Part shown: positions 47,174 to 56,202 of the stretch, piece after piece
Numbering within the stretch: the first letter of the stretch is position 1
How the letters are laid out: each line of letters starts with the position of its first letter
NCBI GenBank assembly: GCA_029448655.1
Contig: JACCLO010000003.1
Span: 1,984,001 to 2,048,000 of the forward strand
DNA length: 64,000 bases
DNA from: Wolfiporia cocos
Taxonomy: Eukaryota > Basidiomycota > Agaricomycetes > Polyporales > Phaeolaceae
Direction: 5' to 3'
Translations under genes and position numbers: made by a program
Notes under the pieces: generated by a model
Databases searched by the model: none
Told to the model about the DNA's origin: nothing
What the model saw: the letters and a program-made list of their open reading frames with translations, nothing else

Positions 47174-49310
47174 TCAGAACACACCGCCACCACGTCTGAA
47201 GGGTATCATGGGGTACTCTCCTGGTGCTTGAGGGAAGTCATGTGGCGGGCCGGGCATCGCACTGTCATCCTGAGGGAACGCCCCAGGCATATCTTGAACC
47301 TCATCCGCCTCCTCCTCGCTCGGCTGCGACATGCACGCTCAGCGCGGTCCATTCTCACCAAACACCAAGCCTCACCTCAAGGTCGATCACGAGCGCGCCC
47401 ATGTGCCATCCTCCCGCGGCGGCGGCGAAGCAGAACCTCTCCCTCCTCCTGTCCTCCCTATCCTGGTGGTCGAAGCGCACCTCTGTCGGGACCAGCAGCT
47501 CCGGCGGGGACGCTCCAAAATACCGAGAGCGCCGCGCGGCCGCTGCAGCGTCCTCCGTTGCGAACCCACCAGGCTGCCCGGCAAGCATCGTGCTCGGGTC
47601 GCCGAGCCCAAGTGCGCCCTTGGAAAACCCACCCCAGGTCAATAGCTGGCCTTGCTCGGTGAGCGCGCCGTAGTGGTAGTCCCCCAGCACAACAGAGATT
47701 ATGTTGCGGTTCTGAAGCTCTGGGAGAATCGTGGGGTCTGTGGATTCGGAGGGTTTGCCCATCAGGACTACAGAATGCTCCCCCGTTGAGTAGGCACAGA
47801 ATGTCCGAAATTGTGCAGAGATCTGTGACTGACGTCAGGTAGGTGTGTCTTTGGAGGAGGCTAGTACGTGCATGGGTGATGCGCAAGGTAGACGTGTCCT
47901 CGAACGTTGGGTGATTTCGAATCTGCGCTAACTCGCTAAATTTGGGTAGCTGGACACGGATCAGCAGCCTGCATGGCAAAGAGAAGCTGGAAAGACGGAT
48001 GCTCACATACCGCCAACTCCCCCGCCGGTAGTCATCTTCTCCGGTCAGATTATCGTACATCAGGACATGTCCCTTGTTTGTCAGTCCTATAATGGCATCA
48101 TCCAACCCCGCAATCTTGACAAGCTTCGTCCCCGCAGCTTCGTCCTCCTCTGATAAGCCTGCGTCAGGCAGCTCTAGGAGGCTTCCACTGGGGATCGGCG
48201 GCAGCAGCACAGGGTCGATACCCTGCATCTCCCACGTATGGCACGGAATCACATAAGGGTCCTGCGCTGTCGGTACCGCCTTTGTCGCGTCGCCCTGCGC
48301 GTCCAGCTCGCTTTCCTTGGCACTACGCGCTTCCTTCATCCTGTTCCCAAACGGCCACCAGACGAGCACATCCCCAGAGGCTGTCAGCGTGGAGCAGAAG
48401 GCCCAGCCGCTCTCGACTTGGATGGGTGTGGCGTCTGGGGACGAACGATCCAGCAAGTGTGAGGTGAGCTTGTAGGGTCTTCCCCAAGAGGCGAATGTCC
48501 AAACTTGTGAGGAAGAATCCAATGCAGCAAGATGGAGGCGGCCGCAGCTGCAGGGCATCGTTAGTCATGCCTGTGTATTTGGATCTCTGAGTCGCGCACG
48601 AACCTAAGACTGCAAAACCTGGCAGGTATGTCTAACCGCATGGGCCTGCTTGCCTGCTTTTGGGGCATAGAGAAACCCTCGCTCTGCAGAGCTCCAAACC
48701 CATGTCCATTAAGCTCCCCTATTCCTATATCAGCTGCGTTCCCGACAGGTGAATGTAAGGTCGTACCGCAGACAAAGATTCTACCCTTGGAATCAAGGGC
48801 ATGCAGTGACCTGTACGGACATCGTATCAATACCGGCGATCAGCGATGCAATGAATGTGCACGCGGACATTCCACCCGCCATCAAGCTGACTATGCGCGC
48901 TCCGGGGATACGCAGTTCCACAGGGTATGGGACACCATTATGCACACGCGTGTGCGGAATCGCATCCTTTGCAAGACCAAGCCGCCCGTGGGATACTTCA
49001 CTATGTAGATCATCCGGATCGGCATGTAAATCGTCTACATAAGATGATGATCGCGAACGACACACCCCCAGACGAACACCTTCGGACGGGCGAAGCGCTT
49101 GTACAGGAACTTCCATCCCGAGGTTCTGGCTGTCTCATGCCCGGAGAAGTTGAAGTCCTCCTGGATTCTTCTATGCCAATACGCCTCGTCGGACGCAAGG
49201 TTGTGTAAGTACTGGTTCGTCGCGGAGAATCTGAGCAGATCCCGCACGAGAAGCAGTGGGAATAGATGGTCGAGGAAGAGCTCGACTGGTAAGTCGGTGA
49301 GTGCAGGCAT
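47174..49310 (-). CDS. SAF1: F-box/RCC1-repeat protein, Saf1-like SCF subunit
   Basis: Saf1-type proteins pair an F-box, which binds Skp1 of an SCF ubiquitin ligase, with RCC1-like propeller repeats that recruit substrate. The ATG at 49310 begins MPALTDLPVELFLDHLFPLL, the F-box. Later exons read VFVWG, FHALDSKGRIFVCGTTLHSP, CGRLHLAALDSSSQVWTFAS, SGDVLVWWPFGNR, DDAIIGLTNKGHVLMYDNLTG, then VVLGDYHYGALTEQGQLLTWG and GALGLGDPSTMLAG, all typical propeller blades. The last exon is acidic (PSEEEADEVQDMPGAF) and stops at 47174. Exon joints are short GT...AG introns. Yeast Saf1 targets vacuolar proenzymes, but the substrate here cannot be inferred. A truncated paralogue lies upstream on the same strand, so the locus was duplicated in direct orientation. 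Confidence 0.87.
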
Positions 49311-49603
49311 CTTAACACTGTGCGGCGGGTCGATGGTGAAACTGGGCAAGATTTGGAGAGTGCGTCAGGGTGGGGCATGGCTGGGCGCGGTACCGTGATC
49401 TGTTAGGGGACGCTAGGAACGGGCACCTTTACGTAATCCGATCACGTGACATTTCCCACGGTCAAATCCTGAGGATTCTCCGTTGCCGTATGGTAATGTA
49501 TTTCTGGAAGACATAGGGTAGGTGTAGCATGGTTCAAATACAGTTTCTGTACTGCAATAATGCAGTTTAAAGCTAATCGAAAGGTGCTATTGCTGTCTGC
49601 GTA
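49311..49603. other. SAF1 upstream region before the Helitron array
   Basis: This 290-base stretch should contain the SAF1 promoter. The Helitron array begins at 49604 after the bases GTA, which fits the A|T target of Helitrons. Confidence 0.5.
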
Positions 49604-49727
49604 TCTAAAAGTAATGGGAGCTCGCGCCGTAGGCGCTCGCGTGTCGCTAGCGTGCAGCTAGCGTGCAGCTAGCGTGTCGCTCGCGTGTCGCTCACGTTTT
49701 GCGCACGTTCAGCGCACGTTTTGCGCA

Positions 49728-49760
49728 CATGGACGCCACGTTTGCCGCGTGGCGTCCATG
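49728..49760. repeat. Subterminal inverted repeat of Helitron unit 1, 13-bp arms
   Basis: CATGGACGCCACG is matched exactly by CGTGGCGTCCATG across 7 bases. The same hairpin is found, intact or slightly decayed, near the 5' end of the other units, including that of the autonomous element (about 55404 to 55436). Confidence 0.85.
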
Positions 49761-49864
49761 CACGTCGTTGATCCTGCTCCCATTAGATAGGGCGCCTGCC
49801 ATCCGCGGAGTTGGCCGGTGGATTCCCACGCCCGGCGCCTGCAAGGCGCGTGCGCTGTTCCTGC

Positions 49865-50430
49865 CCCGCACCACGGGGATTTGTGCCCCATGCCACGGGG
49901 ATTTGTGCCCCATGCCACGGGGATTTGTGCCCCATGCCACGGGGATTTGTGCCCCACACCATGGGGATTCGTGCCCCACACCATGGGGATTTGTGGCCCT
50001 TGCCACGGGGGTTTGTGGCCCATGCCACAGGGATTTGTGCCCCGTGCCATGGGGATTTGTGCCCCACATCATGGGGATTTTTGTAATGTAAATACCCCAC
50101 ACCACGGGGATTTGTGCCCCATGCCACAGGGATTTGTACCCCACACCATGGGGATTTGCACCCCATGCCACGGGGAATTGTGCTCTGTGCCACAGGGATT
50201 TGTGCCCTGTGCCACGGGGATTTTTGTAATGTAAATACCCCACACCACGGGGATTTGTACTGCATGCCACAGGGATTTGTACTGCACACCATGGGGATTT
50301 GTGCCCCATGCCACAGGGATTTTTGTAATGTAAATATCCTGCACCACGGGGATTTGTACCCTGCACCATGGGGGTTTGTGTCCCATGCTATGGGGATTTG
50401 TGCCCTGCCACAGGGATTTTTGTAACATAA
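49865..50430. repeat. 22-bp minisatellite in unit 1
   Basis: The unit is CCACGGGGATTTGTGCCCC followed by ATG or a variant. A longer variant replaces part of the unit with TTTTTGTAATGTAAATACCCC every few copies. Because 22 is not a multiple of 3, all frames stay open and repeat every 66 bases. Confidence 0.9.
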
Positions 50431-50747
50431 ATGGCCTGTGCTGTAGATGCCTGCCAAAAGATTGCAAAAAATGAAGAACATTTTGACACCACATTGCACA
50501 GTATTACAAGCGAAGCGACGATGAGACTGAGGATCAGCGAGGTGTCAGAAGTGGCTGAGCAGGCAGAGACAAGAGACAAAAGAGGGAAGTTGGGGAAGCC
50601 ATGGGTAATGCACAGGAAATTCATGGGGGATCCACAGGTAACTTAAAAAAAAACCAATTATCTGAAACAGGCACACATATATTGGAATAATATATTGAAG
50701 TGGAAAAAGCGGTGTGACCGTGGCGAAGCCATGGGTAATTAACCTAG

Positions 50748-51695
50748 TCCATAATATAATGGGAGCTCGCGCCGTAGGCGCTCACGTGTTGCTAGCGTGC
50801 AGCTAGCGTGTCGCTCGCGTGTCGCTCGCGTTTTGCGCACATGGCGAGCACGTTTGCCGCGTGGCGTCCATGCGCGTCGTTGATCCTCCTCCCATTAGAT
50901 AGGGCACCTGCCATCCGCGGAGTTGGCCGGTGGATTCCCACGCCCGGCGCCTGCAAGGTGCGCGCGCTGTTCCTGCCCCGCACCACAGGGATTCGTGCCC
51001 CATGCCACAGGGATTCGTGCCCCATGCCACGGGGATTCGTGCCCCACACCACGAGGATTCGTGGTCCATTCCATGGGGGTTTGTGGCCCATGCCACAGGG
51101 ATTTGTGTCCTGTGGCATGGGGATTTTGTAATGTAAATACCCCACACCACGGGGATTTGTACCCCGTGCCACGGGGATTCGTGCCCTACACCACAGGGAT
51201 TTTTGGCCCATGCCATGGGGGTTTGTGCCCCATGCCATGGGGATTCGTGCCCCATGCCACAGGGATTTGTGTCCTGTGGCATGGGGATTTTGTAATGTAA
51301 ATACTCCACACCACGGGGATTTGTACCCCGTGCCATGGGGATTCGTGCCCTACACCACGGGGATTTTTGGCCCATGCCATAGGGGTTTGTGCTTCATGCC
51401 ACGGGGATTCGTGCCCCATGCCACAGGGATTTGCGTCCTGTGGCATGGGGATTTTGTAATATAAATACTCCACACCACAGGGGTCTGTACCCTGTGCCAC
51501 AGGTATTTGCACCCCAATGCCACAGGGGTGAATTCCCACACCCAGAGCCTGCAAGGCATGTGTGCCAGTTACAGATTCTACAAGCAAAGCGACAACGATA
51601 CCAAGCATCAGCGAGGTGGAGGAGTGGCTGAGCAGGCAGAGACTAAAATATATTCCTAAGACATAACATTTGTGGCGAAGCCACAGGTAATTAAG
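50748..51695 (+). mobile_element. Non-autonomous Helitron, array unit 2 (type B)
   Basis: It starts TCCATAATATAATGGGAGC directly after the CTAG of unit 1. It has the same 5' region and minisatellite but a different 3' part (TGAATTCCCACACCCAGAGCC, then CAGAGACTAAAATATATTCC) and ends GTGGCGAAGCCAC-AGGTAATTAAG. The final CTAG is missing or decayed. Type B is shared with units 4 and 7. Confidence 0.75.
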
Positions 51696-52873
51696 TCTAT
51701 AAGTAATGGGGGCTCGCGTGGGAGGTGTCGCGTGTCGCTCGCGTTTTGCGCACCTGGCGTCCACGTTCGCCGCGTGGCGTCCATGCGCGTCGTCAATCCT
51801 GCTCCCATTAGATAGGGCGCCTGGCGCCGGTGAATTTCCACGCCCAGCGCCTGCAAGGCGCGCGCGCTGTTCCTGCCCCGCACCACGGGGATTCATGCCC
51901 CATGCCACGGGGATTCGTGCCCCACACCAGGGGGATTCGTGCCCCACACCACGGGGATTCGTGCCCCACACCACGGGGATTTGTGGCTCTTGCCACGGGG
52001 GTTTGTGGCCCTTGCCACGGGGATTTGTGCCCCGTGCCACGGGGATTTGTGCCCCGTGCCACAGGGATTTGTGCCCCGTGCCACGGGGATTTGTGCCCCA
52101 CATCATGGGGATTTTTGTAATGTAAATACCCCACACCATGGGGATTTGTGCCCCGTGCCACAGGGATTTGTACCCCACACCATGGGGATTTGCACCCCAT
52201 GCCACGGGGATTTGTGCTCTGTGCCACAGGGATTTGTGCACCATGCCACAGGGATTTGTGCCCTGTGCCACGGGGATTTTTGTAATGTAAATACCCCACA
52301 CCACGGGGATTTGTACCACATGCCACAGGGATTTGTACTGCACACCATGGGGATTTGTGCCCCATGCCACAGGGATTTTTGTAATGTAAATACCCTGCAC
52401 CACGGGGATTTGCACCCTGCACCATAGGGCTTTGTGCCCCATGCCACAGGGATTTGTGCTCTGTATCATGGAGATTTGTGCCCCGTGCCACAGGGATCTG
52501 TGCTTTGTGCCACGGGGATTTATGCCTCATGCCACGGGGATCTTTGTAACATAAATGGCCTGTGCTGTAGATGCCTGCCAAAAGATTGCAAAAAAATGAA
52601 GAACATTTTGACACCACATTACACAGTATTACAAGCAAAGCGATGATGAGACCGAGGATCAGCTCTGTGTCAGAAGTGGCTGAGCAGGCAGAGACAAGAG
52701 ACAAAAGAGGGAAGTTGGGGAAGCCATGGGTAATGCACATGAAATTCATAGGGGATCCACAGGTAACTTAAAAAAACCCCTGATTATCTGAAATAGGCGC
52801 ACATGGATTGGAATAATATATTGAAGTGGTAAAAGTGGTGTGACCGTGGCGAAGCCACGGGTAATTAACCTAG
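51696..52873 (+). mobile_element. Non-autonomous Helitron, array unit 3 (type A)
   Basis: It starts TCTATAAGTAATGGGGGC and ends with the GTGGCGAAGCCAC hairpin and GTAATTAACCTAG. Its 3' tail (AATGAAGAACATTTTGACACC, then GGGAAGTTGGGGAAGCC) matches unit 1 closely, so units 1 and 3 are sisters. Its 5' GC-rich part is shorter than in unit 1. Confidence 0.8.
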
Positions 52874-53687
52874 TCCATCCATAAAGTAAGGGGAGCTCGC
52901 GCCGTAGGCGCTCGCGTGCCGCTAGCGTGTCGCTCGCGTTTTGCGCACATGGACGCCACGTTTGCCGCGTGGCGTCCATGCACGTCGTTGATCCTCCTCC
53001 CATTAGATAGGGCGCCTGCCATCCGCGGAGTTGGCCGGTGGATTCCCACGCCCGGCGCCTGCAAGGCGCGCGCGCTGTTCCTGCCCCGCACCACGGGGAT
53101 TTGTGCCCCATGCCACGGGGATTTGTGCCCCATGCCATGGGGATTTGTGCCCCATGCCACGGGGATTTGTGCCCCATGCCACGGGGATTTGTGCCCCACA
53201 CCACGGGGATTCGTGGTCCATTACATGGGGGTTTGTGGCCCATGCCACAGGGATTTGTGTCCTGTGGCATGGGGATTTTGTAATATAAATACCCCACACC
53301 ACGGGGATTTGTACCCCGTGCCACGGGGATTCGTGCCCTACACCATGGGGATTTTTGGCCCATGCCATGGGGGTTTGCACCCCATGCCACGGGGATTTGT
53401 GCCCCATGCCACAGGGATTTGTGTCCTGTGGCATGGGGACTTTGTAATATAAATACTCCACACCACAGGGGTCTGCACCCTGTGCCACAGGTATTTGCAC
53501 CCCAATGCCACAGGGGTGAATTCCCACACCAAGAGCCTGCAAGGCATGCGTGCCAGTTACAGATTCTACAAGCAAAGCGACAACGATACCGAGCATCAGC
53601 GAGGTGGAGGAGTGGCTGAGCAGGCAGAGACTAAAATATATTCCTAAGACATAACATTTGTGGCGAATCCACAGGTAATTAAAATAG
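52874..53687 (+). mobile_element. Non-autonomous Helitron, array unit 4 (type B)
   Basis: It starts TCCATCCATAAAGTAAGGGG, carries the 13-bp subterminal inverted repeat and the minisatellite, and ends with a decayed hairpin (GTGGCGAATCCAC) and GTAATTAAAATAG. Its 3' part matches unit 2. Confidence 0.78.
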
Positions 53688-53946
53688 TCTACTAATGATG
53701 GGAGCTCGCGTGGGAGCGGTCGCGTGGAGCGCACCTGGCGTCCACGTTTGCCGCGTGGCGTCCGAAAGGTGCCCATTAAGCGCTCACCGGCGCCTGCAAG
53801 GCGCGCGTGCCGATTGCAAGATTTTACAAGCGAAGCGACGACGAGACCGAGTGTTAGTGAGGTGGAGGAAGTGGCTGAGCGGGCAGAGACTAAAATATAT
53901 TTCTAAGACATAACGTTTGTGGCGAAGCCACAGGTAATTAAGCTAG
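53688..53946 (+). mobile_element. Minimal non-autonomous Helitron, array unit 5
   Basis: Only 259 bases separate its TCTACTAATGATGGGAGC start from its hairpin-GTAATTAAGCTAG end. It has the GC-rich 5' region, the hairpin core and the 3' tail but no minisatellite, so it shows the bare element and the site at which the minisatellite sits in the others (after CGCCTGCAAGGCGCGCG). Confidence 0.8.
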
Positions 53947-54457
53947 TCATATAATAAAGGGACGACCGTTGCGTGGGAACTGCCATGTGCTTTTCCACGT
54001 GCGCCACGTGCTGTTTGTCGTCCCATAGGGCTCACGCCACCGACCCGGGGAGTTGGCCAGTGTATTCCCACGCCCGGCGCCTGCAAAGCGCGCGTTCAAA
54101 TCCCTTCGGCGAAAAACGTTTTGCGCGTCCTCCCTGCGCTGTGCCACGGGGATTTTGTAGCTGTTGTAACGTAGATGGCCTGTACTGTATATACACGCGA
54201 TTAATTAAGAGAATTCAGGGAGTTTTTTGAGGCACCACACAATGTTACAAGCGAAGCGACGACGACACCGAGCATCAGCGAGGTGGAGGAAGTGGCTGAG
54301 CGGGCAGAGAACAAAAGACAGGTGCAACAGGGTGATCACACACCCTGGAGGTTGGGTGGACTCATAATGTCTCCATCCAGTGTTTTTTCCCTTATTCTAT
54401 TAGTTATCTCACTTAAGTGACAATTGATATTCGTGGCGAAGCCATGGGTAATTAAAC
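53947..54457 (+). mobile_element. Non-autonomous Helitron, array unit 6
   Basis: It starts TCATATAATAAAGGGACGACC, with a 5' region that differs from the other units, and shares the downstream CGCCCGGCGCCTGCAA block and the AGTGGCTGAGCGGGCAGAGA tail. It ends with hairpin GTGGCGAAGCCA and GTAATTAAAC; the CTAG is lost. It has no real minisatellite. Confidence 0.7.
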
Positions 54458-55245
54458 TCGTAAAGTAAGGGGAGCTCGCGCCGTAGGCGCTTGCGTGCCG
54501 CTAGCGTGTCGCTCGCGTTTTGCGCACATGGACGCCACGTTTGCCGCGTGGCGTCCATGCACGTCGTTGATCCTCCTCCCATTAGATAGGGCGCCTGCCA
54601 TCCGCGGAGTTGGCCGGTGGATTCCCACGCCCGGCGCCTGCAAGGCGCGCGCGCTGTTCCTGCCCTGCACCACGGGGATTTGTGCCCCATGCCACGGGGA
54701 TTTGTGCCCCATGCCACGGGGATTTGTGCCCCACACCACGGGGATTCGTGGCCCATTACATGGGGGTTTGTGGCCCATGCCACAGGGATTTGTGTCCTGT
54801 GGCATGGGGATTTTGTAATGTAAATACTCTACACCACGGGGATTTGTACCCCGTGCCACGGGGATTCGTGCCCTACGCCGTGGGGATTTTTGGCCCATGC
54901 CATGGGGGTTTGTACCCCATGCCACGGGGATTCGTGCTCCATGCCACAGGGATTTGTGCCTCATGTCATGGGGATTTGTGTAATGTAAATACCCCATACC
55001 ACGGGGATTCGTGGCCCATGCCACAGGGATTTGTACCCCGTACCACAGGTATTTGCACCCCAATGCCACAGGGGTGAATTCCCACACCCAGAGCCTGCAA
55101 GGCATGTGTGCCAGTTACAGATTCTACAAGCAAAGCGACAACGATCCCGAGCATCAGCGAGGTGGAGGAGTGGCTGAGCAGGCAGAGACTAAAATATATT
55201 CTTAAGACATAACGTTTGTGGCGAAGCCACAGCTAATTAAGCTAG
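54458..55245 (+). mobile_element. Non-autonomous Helitron, array unit 7 (type B-like)
   Basis: It starts TCGTAAAGTAAGGGGAGC and ends with hairpin GTGGCGAAGCCAC and CTAATTAAGCTAG at 55245. The inner part matches units 2 and 4, including the minisatellite and the ATTCCCACACCCAGAGCC segment. Confidence 0.78.
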
Positions 55246-55280
55246 TCTATAAGTAATGGGAGCTCGCGCCGTAGGCGCTC

Positions 55281-55385
55281 GCGTGTCGCTAGCGTGCAGC
55301 TAGTGTGTCGCTCGCGTGCAGCTAGCGTGTCGCTCGCGTGCAGCTAGCGTGTCGCTCGCGTGCAGCTAGCGTGTCGCTCGCGTTT
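55281..55385. repeat. 22-bp tandem repeat (two 11-bp halves) at the Helitron 5' end
   Basis: GTGTCGCTCGC alternates with GTGCAGCTAGC about four to five times. Shorter versions occur in units 1 and 2. The 11-bp step is close to one helical turn. Confidence 0.8.
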
Positions 55386-55875
55386 TGCGCACGTTTTACG
55401 CACATGGACGCCACGTTTGCCGCGTGGCGTCCATGCGCGTCGTCGATCCTCCTCCCATTAGATAGGGCGCCTGCCATCCGCGGAGTTGGCCGGTGGATTC
55501 CCACGCCCGGCGCCTGCAATGCGCGCGCCGCGTTTGACGAAAACCCGCGCATTTCGCGTTTTGCGCGTCCTCCTGACCGCGCGTTGCTATAATTTCGCTA
55601 CCGCTGTAATCTACATGGGTATTAGAGTACATCTATGCAATAAATAAATCGGTGCCAAAAATGCACAGGGGGGCCCCACCAAAACTCGAGTAGGTGGACA
55701 CGGGTGGATGGAGGTGTTAGGCATTCCCTGTCACAACAGTGACAAACAATGCCCCCTGCCTACCCTGTGGGGGAGTGGGACAAGAGACATTGACACACTA
55801 CATTGGTGCAATAACAGACATATTACCATCTGTAATAAGCTGTTGAAAGCCCCTACAAAGTCATTGCTTATCTGT

Positions 55876-56130
55876 GAGCTGATAAGCAACCTCCCCCACA
55901 CTTGCTTGGGCAACACAACATATTGTGGGTTGTTATAATATGCTGGCATTGGGTTCTATGGCACTGATGGGTCAATGCACATAGATCTTCCCAATATTTG
56001 AGGAGCTGATAAGCGACCTTCCTCACACTTGCTTGGGCAACACAACATACTGTGGGTAGTTATAACATGGCTGGCAGTGGGTTCTTTGGCACTGATGGGT
56101 CGATGCACATAGATTTGCCAAATCTTTGAG
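55876..56130. repeat. Tandem duplication, 127-bp unit
   Basis: Two direct copies start GAGCTGATAAGC at 55876 and 56003 and both end near TTTGAG. They differ by scattered transitions. They lie upstream of the first Helitron ORF. Confidence 0.88.
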
Positions 56131-56202
56131 GCAACAATTCTCATATCATCACACAAAAAACGCATTCATAATGTATGGGTTCTGCTCTGCCAGACACACT
56201 GA

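Larger units (their letters stand above)
49604..50747 (+). mobile_element. Non-autonomous Helitron, array unit 1 (type A)
   Basis: The unit begins TCTAAAAGTAATGGGAGC and ends with a GTGGCGAAGCCA hairpin followed by GTAATTAACCTAG at 50747. A TC start, a 3' hairpin about 10 bases before CTRR, and an A before the insertion are Helitron signatures. It carries a subterminal 13-bp inverted repeat (49728 to 49740 and 49748 to 49760), then about 25 minisatellite units, then a tail with AGTGGCTGAGCAGGCAGAGAC. Frames through the minisatellite are open only because of the repeat. Confidence 0.8.

Noticed and set aside
49865..55070. CRISPR array
   Set aside because: The 22-bp units are contiguous and have no unique spacers, and the host is a eukaryote.
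49660..55090. Long frames with repeating Gly-Ile-Cys-Ala-Pro or Trp-His-Gly-Ala-Gln motifs, up to 427 codons
   Set aside because: They arise from the 22-bp minisatellite, which is open in all frames on both strands. They are not conserved proteins.
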